From assembly GCA_946998205.1 (NCBI GenBank), contig CAMPYJ010000008.1, forward strand, positions 8,712-72,711: a stretch of DNA of 64,000 nucleotides, written 5' to 3'. A program made the position numbers and the translations under genes. Every line of letters begins with the position of its first letter. Position 1 is the stretch's first letter. The notes below the pieces were generated by a model. That model worked only from the letters and a program-made list of their open reading frames with translations. It was not told the origin of the DNA and did no database searches. Shown here piece after piece: positions 49,522 to 59,006 of this stretch. Source of the stretch: an uncultured Prevotella sp. Lineage in GTDB: Bacteria; Bacteroidota; Bacteroidia; Bacteroidales; Bacteroidaceae.

Positions 49522-52500
49522 ATGAAAACAAAAAATTATCTATGTGCGATACTTACGGTTGCGGGTAGTGCTTTTGCGTCCCAACCGGTGCTGGCGTCAG
49601 CAAGTGAATCGAACTTGTCTGGTGTGATGGTGCGACAGCAGGCCGTTCGCGGCGTCGTAACCGATGCCCATGGCGAACCGATTGTAGGCGCCACGATTGT
49701 CGTGGTTGGTAAAACCACAGGTGCGCTTACGGATGCCAAAGGGCGTTTCACGCTGTCTGTGGATGCCGGTACTCAACTTAAAATTTCTTATGTCGGGTAC
49801 AAGACGGTGACGCTTCGCGCAAAAGACGACATGCAGGTAACGCTCGAGGAAGATGCCGGACAGCTCTCTGAAGTGGTTGTCGTGGGTTATGGCACGCAGA
49901 AGAAAGCCAACCTGACGGGTGCGGTGTCTATGGTTGACCTGAGCAAGACCATGGCGGGCCGTCCTCAACAAGATGTGGCGAAAGCCCTGCAGGGTGCAGT
50001 GCCAGGACTTACCATTACTTCATCGAATGGTAGTATTAACGGTAGCGCTGCCATGCGCATCAGGGGTGTGGGAACCTTGAGTAACGGCGCCACCAGTAAT
50101 CCGCTGATTGTCGTAGATGGCGTGCCTATGGATGACATTTCATTCCTGAACACACAGGACATTGAGAGCATTTCAGTGTTGAAAGATGCTGCATCCACTT
50201 CTATCTACGGAACACGTGCAGCTTTCGGTGTTATCTTGATTCAAACCAAGGGAGCACATCCTGCAGAGCGTACGACGGTGACGTATAACAACAACTTCTC
50301 TTGGGATCAAGCAACCTATTTGCCAGACTATCCCGACGTGCCGACACAGCTTAAAATGGCTTTGGAAGGAAAAGCCAACGCAGGTCAGTACGAAGTAGAA
50401 TTGTTTGGTATGTACTTCGACAAACTTCTGCCTTACGCTGAAAAATGGAAAGCACAGAATGGTGGCAAGATAGGTTATGGCGAGATGAGAAAATATGTCA
50501 GTGACGATAATGTGGGTGATTATGTCATGAAAGGTGCTACACCTTATTATTATGCAGACTGGGATATCAAGAAAATCTTTTTTAACAATGCTGCTCCTTC
50601 ACAGAGTCATATACTCTCAGTACAAGGATCATCAGGTAAAACCAATTATTATTTGTCATTTGGATACGATGAAAAACAGGGATTGATGAAAATACATCCT
50701 GACAAGTTGAACAAATACAATGCATCGGTCAACATCACGAGTAATGTCAGTGATTGGTTACAAATAGGTACACGCATCAACTTTACGCGCAAGATGTACA
50801 AGCGTCCTGATACATGGGGAAGTACTTATCAATATTTGTGGCGTTGGGGTTCGTTCTTTATCCCTTCAGGAACAATAGACGGATTGGATCCGCGTGTGAT
50901 TGCCTTGCGGAAACAGGCATCAGACCGTCGTACAATGGTTGACTTAACCCGTTTGAATACTTTTGCAAGAGCCAATTTAACCAAAGAGTTGACCCTGAAT
51001 GCTGATTTCACCTATATGATACAGAATATGAATAGTGGCTCTGAAGACTTCTCGGTATACGGCATTAACTGGGGAGGGGTGAAGCCTAAATATATTGTAT
51101 CTCCAAGTCAAACTACCGTTTGGCGTGACAATTCAAAGAGCAATACTTGGACACTCAATGCTTATATGGACTATGATAAGAGTTGGGGAAATCATCATTT
51201 CAAAGCTATGGCGGGTGTGAATGCCGAAAAGACCGACTATATTTACCTGTATGGAAAGCGTAGTGGCTTGTTCGACGAGGGGATGCCTGAATTGAATTTG
51301 GCTTCGCAAGAGGGGCAAGACTTGGCATGGAAACATAACGCACGGTCGTCGGCAGGTTATTTTGGACGATTGAACTACGATTATAAAGGCATCTATCTCT
51401 TAGAACTGAATGGTCGTTATGACGGTTCTTCACGTTTCCCACACAATGCTCATTGGGCTTTCTTCCCATCTGCTTCGGCAGGTTATCGCTTCTCAGAAGA
51501 GACTTATTTTGAGCCTTTGAAGAAGGTAGTAAGCAATGGTAAGTTGCGTATGTCGTTCGGCGAGATTGGTAATGAGGCCATTGGTGACTACATGTTTGAG
51601 GAACTCATCAATCAAAGGAGTTCAGATAAAGTGTATTGGGTAGAGAACAACGCTGCCAATGCCAATAAGCTGACTATGTATGAAATGCCAAGTTTGGTTG
51701 CCAGTTCGTTGACGTGGGAGCGCATTCGCACTATTGACTTAGGTTTGGATTTAGGTTTCTTCAATAACGAATTGATGCTGGGCTTTGACTGGTTCCAACG
51801 TGAAAACCGAGACATGTTAGCCCCATCGCAAGTCTTACCTGACGTATTAGGCGCCGTTGCGCCTTATCAGAACGCAGGAACGTTGCGCACACGCGGTTGG
51901 GAATTTAATATCAACTGGAGCCACACCTTCGGAGAGGTGAATGTATATGCTAACTTTAACTTGAGTGATTCCAAGACTACAGTACAAGAGTGGCGCAATG
52001 ATGCGAAACTATTGAATACCAATTACTCGGGTAAGGTTTATGGTGATATTTGGGGATTCGAGACAGATAGATATTTTGAAGAATCAGATTTCACGGGTCG
52101 TAACGCAGATGGTACATGGAACTATGCACAAGGCATCGCTTCACAAAAAGGTTTGGAGCAGGGTTCTTTCCATTATGGACCTGGTGACATTAAGTTTAAA
52201 GACTTAGATGGCAGCGGTGTTATCGATGGTGGCAAAGGCACTGCCGATGATCATGGCGACCTGAAAGTGATAGGAAATATCTTACCACGTTACGAATATA
52301 GCTTCCATGTAGGTGGTAACTGGAAGGGATTCGATTTGGATTTGTTCTTCCAAGGTGTTGGCAAGCGTGATGCTTGGACCATCTCCTCACTTAACTTCCC
52401 GTTGATGCGTGGTGCCGACTTGGCATCTTATGCACATCAGGATAGTTATAACAAGGTGCTTTATTCGGATGATTGGAAAACGATAAAGGGTTATGAGATT

Positions 52501-52860
52501 AACCAAGGCAATCGCTATCCTCGATTATTCCCTGGCAATGATATACATGGTACGGTATCAGGTATTAACAACGGAGCGAATAACTATTATCCACAGTCAC
52601 GCTATCTGACAGATATGTCGTATCTGCGATTGAAGAATATTACGCTTGGATATACACTCCCTACAGCCCTAACACAGAAGGTTTATATTCAGAGAGCACG
52701 TATTTACTTCAGTGGTAATAACTTATTCTTGTTACACAAAGGACACGATTTGCCTGTAGACCCAGAAGTGAACACAGGTGATGGTGAGAAATTCGGTGGC
52801 TGGGGACGCACGGCGCCCATCACGCATACGTTCTCTTTCGGTGTTCAAGTAACCTTATAA
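49522..52860 (+). CDS. SusC-like TonB-dependent outer-membrane receptor
   Basis: A 1112-residue receptor with a signal peptide (about 1-25, ending QPVLA), a carboxypeptidase-regulatory-like domain (about 42-108; RGVVTDAHGEPIVGATIVVV), a TonB-box-like SEVVVVGYGTQKK (about 116-128), a plug domain (to about 240) and a 22-strand barrel ending in HTFSFGVQVTL. With its SusD partner it imports glycans or peptides using TonB energy. I prefer the ATG at 49522 over the longer frame from 49411 because it starts a clean signal peptide downstream of the promoter. No glycoside hydrolase or regulator is linked, so the ligand is unknown. Confidence 0.95.
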   Translation: MKTKNYLCAILTVAGSAFASQPVLASASESNLSGVMVRQQAVRGVVTDAHGEPIVGATIVVVGKTTGALTDAKGRFTLSVDAGTQLKISYVGYKTVTLRAKDDMQVTLEEDAGQLSEVVVVGYGTQKKANLTGAVSMVDLSKTMAGRPQQDVAKALQGAVPGLTITSSNGSINGSAAMRIRGVGTLSNGATSNPLIVVDGVPMDDISFLNTQDIESISVLKDAASTSIYGTRAAFGVILIQTKGAHPAERTTVTYNNNFSWDQATYLPDYPDVPTQLKMALEGKANAGQYEVELFGMYFDKLLPYAEKWKAQNGGKIGYGEMRKYVSDDNVGDYVMKGATPYYYADWDIKKIFFNNAAPSQSHILSVQGSSGKTNYYLSFGYDEKQGLMKIHPDKLNKYNASVNITSNVSDWLQIGTRINFTRKMYKRPDTWGSTYQYLWRWGSFFIPSGTIDGLDPRVIALRKQASDRRTMVDLTRLNTFARANLTKELTLNADFTYMIQNMNSGSEDFSVYGINWGGVKPKYIVSPSQTTVWRDNSKSNTWTLNAYMDYDKSWGNHHFKAMAGVNAEKTDYIYLYGKRSGLFDEGMPELNLASQEGQDLAWKHNARSSAGYFGRLNYDYKGIYLLELNGRYDGSSRFPHNAHWAFFPSASAGYRFSEETYFEPLKKVVSNGKLRMSFGEIGNEAIGDYMFEELINQRSSDKVYWVENNAANANKLTMYEMPSLVASSLTWERIRTIDLGLDLGFFNNELMLGFDWFQRENRDMLAPSQVLPDVLGAVAPYQNAGTLRTRGWEFNINWSHTFGEVNVYANFNLSDSKTTVQEWRNDAKLLNTNYSGKVYGDIWGFETDRYFEESDFTGRNADGTWNYAQGIASQKGLEQGSFHYGPGDIKFKDLDGSGVIDGGKGTADDHGDLKVIGNILPRYEYSFHVGGNWKGFDLDLFFQGVGKRDAWTISSLNFPLMRGADLASYAHQDSYNKVLYSDDWKTIKGYEINQGNRYPRLFPGNDIHGTVSGINNGANNYYPQSRYLTDMSYLRLKNITLGYTLPTALTQKVYIQRARIYFSGNNLFLLHKGHDLPVDPEVNTGDGEKFGGWGRTAPITHTFSFGVQVTL

Positions 52861-52886
52861 TGTATAATTCCTAAAAATCAGCAATC

Positions 52887-54581
52887 ATGAAAAAGAGCAT
52901 TATTTTAGGTATAGGTTTGATTGTGGCGATGTCAAGTTGCAACGACTTCTTGGACATCAGCCCGTACGACTCTTTTACCAATAACCCCACATATTGGAGC
53001 AATACCAGCAATTTGGACAATCAGTGTAACCATTTCCTGAACGATTATGTAGGATATGGCAATGGTGGCGGTGGTGGATGGTTCTATTTTAAGACCTTGA
53101 GTGATGACCAAGTGAGCTATCAAGATAATCTGTGGTCATACACCAACGTGGTTTCTGCCTCAAGTAACTGGTCAAATCCATTAACAGAAATACGACGCGC
53201 CAGCTATATTATCCAGGGTTTGAAATCTTCTACGTTGTCCAAAACTTTGAAGGCAAGTTATGAAGGCATTGCTCGCTTGAATCGTGCCTGGCAGTATTAT
53301 CAGTTCGTGAGAGAATATGGAGACGTGCCATGGGTAGGACATGTAGTGTCTACTGACGATAATGACGTGCTGTATGGTCCGAGAGTAGATCGCGATATTG
53401 TCATGGACAGCGTGTTAAACGATTTAGACTTTGCTGCCAAACACATTCAGGGAAGCAACAAACAGCGTTTTACAGCTGATATGGCGTTGGCAATGAAAGC
53501 CGATGTTACATTGTTTGAAGGAACCTATTGTAAGTACCGTACTGCTAAAGAAAATGCCGGCAAAGGTCCTGATGTGGCACGTGCCCAAAAGTATTTGAAT
53601 GAGTGTGTGTCGGCTTGTGAAGCATTGATGAAGAAGAGATACAAGCTCAATGATTCCTATCAGGGTATTTATAATTCGGTAGATTTGAGTAAAAATCCTG
53701 AAATCATTTTCTACAAGCCTTATTCTCAGAACGTCTTAATGCACTCAACAGTCGATTATACTTTGAATACCAGTGGTACACACGGTATGACAAAGGATGC
53801 CTTTGATGCTTATTTATTCTTGGATGGAAAGCCAAAGGCAACAACGACGTTGAACAATACCGATGCGGTACAGGAAGATGCGAATGGTGTTTTTAACATC
53901 AATTCTTTGCTTGCAGTGCGTGATAAGCGTCTGGCAGTAACTATAGATACGGTTTTGGTGTTCAAAGGAAAGCCTTATTCGCGTGCTGGGTCGAATGAAT
54001 TTACTTCGACAACAGGGTATGGTGTAGCCAAATATGATAACCCTAAGGAAATGACTACCAATGACCGAAACAACATAGGGAAGCAATATACCGATTGTCC
54101 TATCTATTGGTTGTCTGTGATTTACTTGAACTATGCGGAAGCAAAAGCAGAGTTAGGTAATCTAACCCAAGCAGATTTGGATAAGAGTGTGAACCTTTTG
54201 CAGAAGCGCGCGGGCTTGCCAAACATGACAACAACGCCAGAGGCTGACCCTGCCAACAACATGAACGTAAGCAACTTGTTGTGGGAAATCCGACGGGTAC
54301 GCCGTTGTGAGTTGATGTTCGACAACTGGTATCGCTACTGGGACTTGATACGTTGGCACCAACTTGATTTGCTAGACTCACAAAAGCATCCCAATATCTA
54401 TCTTGGCGCTAACTTAAAGTATTTGAAAAAACCAGAAGTTGATGTGAATGCCGAAGGATATATGATTGGTTCAAATACCTTGAAGCAGGTTCGTACCTTT
54501 GACAAGAAGCATTATTTCTATCCTGTTCCGACTGGACAGATAACGCTTAACAAGGAATTAAAGCAAAATCCAGGATGGTAA
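52887..54581 (+). CDS. SusD/RagB-like outer-membrane lipoprotein
   Basis: A 564-residue lipoprotein (signal MKKSIILGIGLIVAMSSC, lipidated Cys at about 18). The helical TPR-like fold of SusD proteins is shown by EIRRASYIIQGLKSS, YEGIARLNRAWQYYQFVREYG and the conserved C-terminal region WEIRRVRRCELMFDNWYRYW then LNKELKQNPGW. It forms the lid of the SusC channel and captures ligand at the cell surface. It is 26 bases downstream of susC and ends at a hairpin at 54621-54664. Confidence 0.95.
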   Translation: MKKSIILGIGLIVAMSSCNDFLDISPYDSFTNNPTYWSNTSNLDNQCNHFLNDYVGYGNGGGGGWFYFKTLSDDQVSYQDNLWSYTNVVSASSNWSNPLTEIRRASYIIQGLKSSTLSKTLKASYEGIARLNRAWQYYQFVREYGDVPWVGHVVSTDDNDVLYGPRVDRDIVMDSVLNDLDFAAKHIQGSNKQRFTADMALAMKADVTLFEGTYCKYRTAKENAGKGPDVARAQKYLNECVSACEALMKKRYKLNDSYQGIYNSVDLSKNPEIIFYKPYSQNVLMHSTVDYTLNTSGTHGMTKDAFDAYLFLDGKPKATTTLNNTDAVQEDANGVFNINSLLAVRDKRLAVTIDTVLVFKGKPYSRAGSNEFTSTTGYGVAKYDNPKEMTTNDRNNIGKQYTDCPIYWLSVIYLNYAEAKAELGNLTQADLDKSVNLLQKRAGLPNMTTTPEADPANNMNVSNLLWEIRRVRRCELMFDNWYRYWDLIRWHQLDLLDSQKHPNIYLGANLKYLKKPEVDVNAEGYMIGSNTLKQVRTFDKKHYFYPVPTGQITLNKELKQNPGW

Positions 54582-54620
54582 TTGGTGACTGAATGTAATG
54601 GAAGTTACGTTTTTATAGAT

Positions 54621-54664
54621 AGAGCCACGCTTGTTCTTATAATCATAATTGCAAGTGTGGCTCT
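54621..54664 (+). terminator. Terminator hairpin after the SusD gene
   Basis: AGAGCCACGCTTG (54621-54633) pairs with CAAGTGTGGCTCT (54652-54664), a 13-bp stem with one G-T pair. The T-run is weak. Confidence 0.6.
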
Positions 54665-54790
54665 TGCGTGTTCAGTGCGATCATCAACATTGTAACTAAA
54701 GACGGTGAATCTGGATTTGTGTTGTGTGGCTCTTTCTATGGTTGTTTTCGGGGGCGTTAGGGGCTCAACATCTGTTATTTTTTATTTTCT

Positions 54791-54821
54791 TTTGGCATCC
54801 ATCAGAAAAAGATTACCTTTG
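54791..54821 (+). promoter_or_regulatory. Consensus promoter of murF-alr
   Basis: TTTG (54791-54794), a 19-base spacer and TACCTTTG (54814-54821) are a near-ideal Bacteroidetes promoter, 22 bases before the ATG at 54843. Confidence 0.8.
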
Positions 54822-54842
54822 TATTGATAAATATTGACTTTT

Positions 54843-57317
54843 ATGACATATAGTATCGAAAAGGTTACCACACTCATAGGTGCGCGGCGTTATGGAACGA
54901 AAAATGCACAGATAGGCTTCATCTTGACTGACAGTCGATCGCTCTGCTTTCCTGAAGAAACTTTATTTTTTGCTTTGGTGACCGAACGTAACAATGGTCA
55001 TCATTATATTCCGGAACTCTATCTGCGTGGCGTGCGTAACTTCGTGGTTTCGGCTGTGCCTGTTGGTTACGACAAACTTTATCCTGAAGCCAACTTCCTC
55101 AAGGTGGTTGATACGCACAAAGCCTTGCAGAGACTGGCAGAACGGCATCGCGATGAGTTTGACATTCCCATCGTGGGCATCACGGGTTCAAATGGAAAAA
55201 CAATGGTGAAAGAGTGGTTGTATCAGCTGCTTTCACCCCAATTTTACGTCACTCGCTCACCTCGCAGCTACAATTCACAGATTGGTGTGCCTCTGTCGGT
55301 TTGGTTGATGAACGAGCAAACGCAGGTTGGCGTGTTCGAAGCGGGAATCAGCAAGCCTGGGGAGATGAGTGCTTTGCGTGACATCATACAGCCAACCATT
55401 GCCGTGTTGACCAATCTTGGCGACGCACATCAGGAGAATTTCGGACTCATCGAGGATAAGTGTCGTGAAAAACTCATCCTCTTCCACGATGCTCAAACTC
55501 TGGTTTATCCTGTTGACGATGAAATTGTCAGCAAGGTCATCGCTGAATATGACTATCCCGGTGAACGGTTATATTGGTCAATGAAGGACAAGGAGGCGCC
55601 GTTCTTCGTGAAGTTTGTCGAGAAGAAAGAAGCCATGACGACCATCACCTACGTTTATAAAGGTAAGGAAGACTGGTATTCGCTGCCGTTCATTGATGAG
55701 GCTTCCGTGGTCAATTCCATCGCCTGTGCCATCGTGTCATTACACTTGGGAGTAACCCCAGACGTGCTGAATCAACGCATGCGGCAACTGGAGCCTGTTG
55801 CCATGCGCCTTGAGGTGAAAGAGGGACAGCATGGGTGTACGCTCATCAACGACTCGTACAACTCGGACATCAATTCACTGGACATCGCGCTTGATTTCAT
55901 GAACCGTCGTCCTGACCATCAAGGGCGTAGCCGAACGTTGGTTCTTAGCGACATCGATCAGAGCGGACGAGAGGCTTCTGAACTGTACAGAGAGGTCTCC
56001 AACTTAGCCGTAAAGCGTGGCGTGACCAAGTTGATTGGCATAGGACAACAGCTGACCGAGCAGCAAGATGCCATCAAGGTGAAACAGAAGTATTTCTTTC
56101 CAACGGTAGAAGCCTTCATCAAGAGTGGCGTGTTCCACGCGCTGCGCGATGAGGTAATCCTGCTGAAGGGTGCCCGCAGGTTTGGATTTGACAGGCTTAG
56201 CGAGTTGCTTGTGCGTAAAGTGCACGAGACAATCCTTGAGGTTAACCTCAATGCGGTGGTCGACAATCTGAATCATTATCGCTCGTTCTTGAAGCAGTCT
56301 ACGAAGTTGGTTTGCATGATCAAGGCAGATGCTTACGGAGCGGGTGCGGTAGAGATTGCCAAGACGCTGCAAGACCACCGTGTGGATTATCTTGCCGTGG
56401 CGGTTGCTGATGAAGGCGTGACGCTCAGGAAGAATGGCATCACGGCCAATGTCATGGTGATGAACCCCGAAATGAGTTCGTTCAAGACGCTTTTCGACTA
56501 CGACTTGGAACCCGAAGTGTACTCGTTCCGCTTATTGGAAGCGCTCATCAAGGCTGCCGAGAAAGAGGGTATCACCGACTATCCTGTACATGTCAAGATT
56601 GATACGGGCATGCATCGGCTTGGCTTTGACCCCACCAGTGACATGGAACGGTTGATAGAACGGCTGAAACGTCAAGACGCAATCATTCCCCGTTCGGTGT
56701 TTTCACATTTCGTAGGGTCGGATAGCGATGATTTTGACGACTTCTCCGCACGGCAGTTCGCATTGTTTGATAAGGCAAGCAAGCAATTGCAAGACGCCTT
56801 TCAACATAAGATTTTGCGTCACATGGACAACTCTGCCGGTATTGAACATTTCCCCGAGCGGCAGCTGGACATGTGCAGGCTGGGCTTGGGACTGTATGGC
56901 ATCGACCCTCGAACTAACCAAGTAATCAATCACGTCAGTACCTTAAAAACCACAATCCTGCAGATGCGCATGGTAAAAGCGGGCGATACGGTAGGTTATA
57001 GCCGAAAGGGAAAGATAGAACACGACAGCATGATCGCAGCCATTCCCATTGGCTATGCCGACGGATTGAACCGACGTTTGGGCAATCGGCATGGCTATTG
57101 TTTGGTCAATGGGCAACGTGCTTACTATGTGGGTAACATTTGTATGGACGTGGCCATGATTGACGTGACGGGAATTGATTGCAAGGAAGGCGACTCTGTG
57201 GAGATCTTTGGCGACCGTCTGCCTGTGACCGTACTCTCAGACACGCTCGAAACCATCCCTTACGAGGTGCTTACGGGGGTGAGCAACAGGGTAAAGCGGG
57301 TGTATTATCAAGATTGA
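54843..57317 (+). CDS. Bifunctional MurF (UDP-MurNAc-tripeptide:D-Ala-D-Ala ligase)/alanine racemase
   Basis: An 824-residue fusion for peptidoglycan precursor synthesis. Residues 1 to about 455 are a Mur ligase with the ATP loop VGITGSNGKTMVKEW near 111-124 and the later NDSYNSD motif. Residues about 460-824 are a PLP-dependent alanine racemase: LVCMIKADAYGAGAVEIAK with the PLP Lys near 494, VKIDTGMHRLGF, and YYVGNICMDVAMIDVTG. One domain makes D-Ala and the other uses D-Ala-D-Ala, so two steps of one pathway are in one polypeptide. This fusion is common in Bacteroidetes. The TTG at 54834 is rejected in favour of the ATG at 54843. Confidence 0.95.
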   Translation: MTYSIEKVTTLIGARRYGTKNAQIGFILTDSRSLCFPEETLFFALVTERNNGHHYIPELYLRGVRNFVVSAVPVGYDKLYPEANFLKVVDTHKALQRLAERHRDEFDIPIVGITGSNGKTMVKEWLYQLLSPQFYVTRSPRSYNSQIGVPLSVWLMNEQTQVGVFEAGISKPGEMSALRDIIQPTIAVLTNLGDAHQENFGLIEDKCREKLILFHDAQTLVYPVDDEIVSKVIAEYDYPGERLYWSMKDKEAPFFVKFVEKKEAMTTITYVYKGKEDWYSLPFIDEASVVNSIACAIVSLHLGVTPDVLNQRMRQLEPVAMRLEVKEGQHGCTLINDSYNSDINSLDIALDFMNRRPDHQGRSRTLVLSDIDQSGREASELYREVSNLAVKRGVTKLIGIGQQLTEQQDAIKVKQKYFFPTVEAFIKSGVFHALRDEVILLKGARRFGFDRLSELLVRKVHETILEVNLNAVVDNLNHYRSFLKQSTKLVCMIKADAYGAGAVEIAKTLQDHRVDYLAVAVADEGVTLRKNGITANVMVMNPEMSSFKTLFDYDLEPEVYSFRLLEALIKAAEKEGITDYPVHVKIDTGMHRLGFDPTSDMERLIERLKRQDAIIPRSVFSHFVGSDSDDFDDFSARQFALFDKASKQLQDAFQHKILRHMDNSAGIEHFPERQLDMCRLGLGLYGIDPRTNQVINHVSTLKTTILQMRMVKAGDTVGYSRKGKIEHDSMIAAIPIGYADGLNRRLGNRHGYCLVNGQRAYYVGNICMDVAMIDVTGIDCKEGDSVEIFGDRLPVTVLSDTLETIPYEVLTGVSNRVKRVYYQD

Positions 57318-57334
57318 TGAATAGGTTATGAATG

Positions 57335-57364
57335 AGTTGAAGTCAGGAAGACTTCAACTTTTTA
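57335..57364 (+). terminator. Terminator after murF-alr
   Basis: AGTTGAAGTC (57335-57344) pairs with GACTTCAACT (57350-57359) and is followed by TTTTTAT. A second, larger inverted pair, ACAAGAGAAA and TTTCTCTTGT (about 57368-57430), may end the exbD operon on the minus strand. Confidence 0.85.
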
Positions 57365-57494
57365 TAAAAGAACAAGAGAAATGAAGCCATGAACACGCTG
57401 TGTTTAAAGTTCTTCGTTTCTCTTGTCCTGTTTGTTAAGCCTACTGCCACTGCTTCGTCAGAAGTCACCGTCATGTACGGATGACCGCTCATTC

Positions 57495-57968
57495 TCAATT
57501 CTTCGACGATGGTTTCTCGGTGGCCGAATAGTTGATGCGCAGGGCGTTAGCCTTTCTTAGCGCCAGCTTCACCTCGTTCAATGTACTCATGCGCACTTGT
57601 CTGTCGGCTTTAATGGATACCGTCATCTGCTGTAAGTCTTCGGGTGACATGTTATGACGCTCCTCGGTGATGTAGTCCACAAGGTCATCCGGTGTGACAA
57701 ACTTGTCATTCAATTGTATGCGTACGTTTCTTTCATTGGCCGTTCCGCCGGTAGAGAGGGGAACGCCGATGTAGACATACGACACGGCCGACTTCTTGGT
57801 AAGCCGCGTCAATTCTGTTCCTTGCGGCACGCGATACTTCACCTTGAGTGCCACCTCACGCATGTGTGTCACGATCATGAAGAAAAACAGTACCGTGAAA
57901 ATCAAGTCGGGTAGGGATGCCGTGTTCAGGTTCGGCACGAAATGTTGTCGTTTTCTGAAGTTGATCAT
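57495..57968 (-). CDS. ExbD/TolR-type energising protein (second copy)
   Basis: A 157-residue protein with a basic N-terminus (MINFRKRQHFVPNLNTASLP), one membrane helix at about 20-42 with the proton-relay Asp in SLPDLIFTVLFFFMIVT, and a periplasmic domain. This is the ExbD/TolR family, which with ExbB powers TonB-dependent receptors or Tol. The ATG at 57968 overlaps the stop of the upstream exbD by 4 bases; the longer frame from 58058 would overlap it by 94 bases and lacks family sequence. Confidence 0.9.
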   Translation of the reverse strand: MINFRKRQHFVPNLNTASLPDLIFTVLFFFMIVTHMREVALKVKYRVPQGTELTRLTKKSAVSYVYIGVPLSTGGTANERNVRIQLNDKFVTPDDLVDYITEERHNMSPEDLQQMTVSIKADRQVRMSTLNEVKLALRKANALRINYSATEKPSSKN

Positions 57969-58495
57969 CGGGTGGCTCCTTCCTCGCTCGTCTGGTATGT
58001 CTCTGCGATCCGTTGCGGACACTGTTGCGTGATGACGTCCCGTTGTGCCTCGTTGCATGCTTCGAGCGCTCGTCCGTATCGTTGTCGGGCCAGTCGGTCG
58101 CGCACGTTTTTATACGCAGCCATCAGCTCGTTTTGCAGGTTGAAGTAGGTCTCGTACGCCGACTCGGGCGATGCGCTTACCGATATGAGATGCTCTTTGC
58201 CCACTCTTGTTATGAATTCCTCCGTCCTGATGCGCAATTCGTTCATGTTGACGGGCTGTCCGTTGAGCAGTAACGCATTGTCTCCCGTTATTTTCAGCTC
58301 CATCAGTTTGCCCTTGTCCACCAAGCTCTCTTGTTCAACCTTTTTCTGCTGTGCCGGTGGCAACTGCCTGCGCAGTCCTTTATCCACGTCCATGGAGGTG
58401 GTTACCAGAAAGAATATCAGCAGCATGAACGAGATGTCGGCCGTTGAGGTGGTGTTCAGTTCCGGGATGTGATGTCTTCTTTTCCTAATCAGCAT
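57965..58495 (-). CDS. ExbD/TolR-type energising protein (first copy)
   Basis: A 176-residue protein with the ExbD start IRKRRHHIPELNTTSTADIS, a single membrane helix with conserved Asp (ADISFMLLIFFLVTTSM), and a periplasmic domain with a charged linker (LPPAQQKKVEQESLVDKGK). Two different ExbD proteins beside one ExbB are common in Bacteroidetes and may form mixed complexes. It overlaps the upstream unknown gene by 11 bases. Confidence 0.92.
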   Translation of the reverse strand: MLIRKRRHHIPELNTTSTADISFMLLIFFLVTTSMDVDKGLRRQLPPAQQKKVEQESLVDKGKLMELKITGDNALLLNGQPVNMNELRIRTEEFITRVGKEHLISVSASPESAYETYFNLQNELMAAYKNVRDRLARQRYGRALEACNEAQRDVITQQCPQRIAETYQTSEEGATR

Positions 58496-59006
58496 GTTCT
58501 CTTTTTTGTTTGCGATAATATCTCGTCATGCCGAAGGCCACGGCTACGGCAGCCGCTGCCAACAGGAGGATGGAGGTGTTGATGAACTGGTCGGCCATGC
58601 GAAGTAGCATGCCGTCCGTGAAACTCTTTCCGTTGGTCGTCAGCGGTTGTGTTGAACCTAATGCGAATGTCAGCGCGAAGACCGTCAGCGTTGCGCCCGC
58701 CACGCAGCGGCTGATTAACGACGTGGGTATGCCATTGCTTACCTTTGACTCGCTGCGCCGGCGTTTCATTTCACGCGCGATAGACCATATACCGGTGCTT
58801 ATGGCAGCGGCCAACAGCACATACATGAAGAGGAGTAGGACGGGAGTGAAAAAAGGTTCGTTGAAGTCGGGATTTTCATCGTACGGCTGGTCATAGCCAA
58901 CCAGATAGTAAAGGGCGAACAGGCAAGCCGTCAGAGCCGACAAAGCGTACAGCACCCACCTGGAGAGCTGTTCCGTTGAACGATGCCGTATGTCGAAGTG
59001 CTTCAT
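58485..59006 (-). CDS. Unknown membrane protein within the ExbB-ExbD operon
   Basis: A 173-residue protein with four likely membrane helices (about 16-38, 50-72, 100-117, 142-160) and a basic loop (EMKRRRSESKVS). I do not recognise the family. It overlaps exbB by 4 bases and exbD by 11 bases, so it is coupled to both and probably belongs to the same complex or assists it. It lacks the ExbB/TolQ/MotA signature. Confidence 0.75.
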   Translation of the reverse strand: MKHFDIRHRSTEQLSRWVLYALSALTACLFALYYLVGYDQPYDENPDFNEPFFTPVLLLFMYVLLAAAISTGIWSIAREMKRRRSESKVSNGIPTSLISRCVAGATLTVFALTFALGSTQPLTTNGKSFTDGMLLRMADQFINTSILLLAAAAVAVAFGMTRYYRKQKREHAD

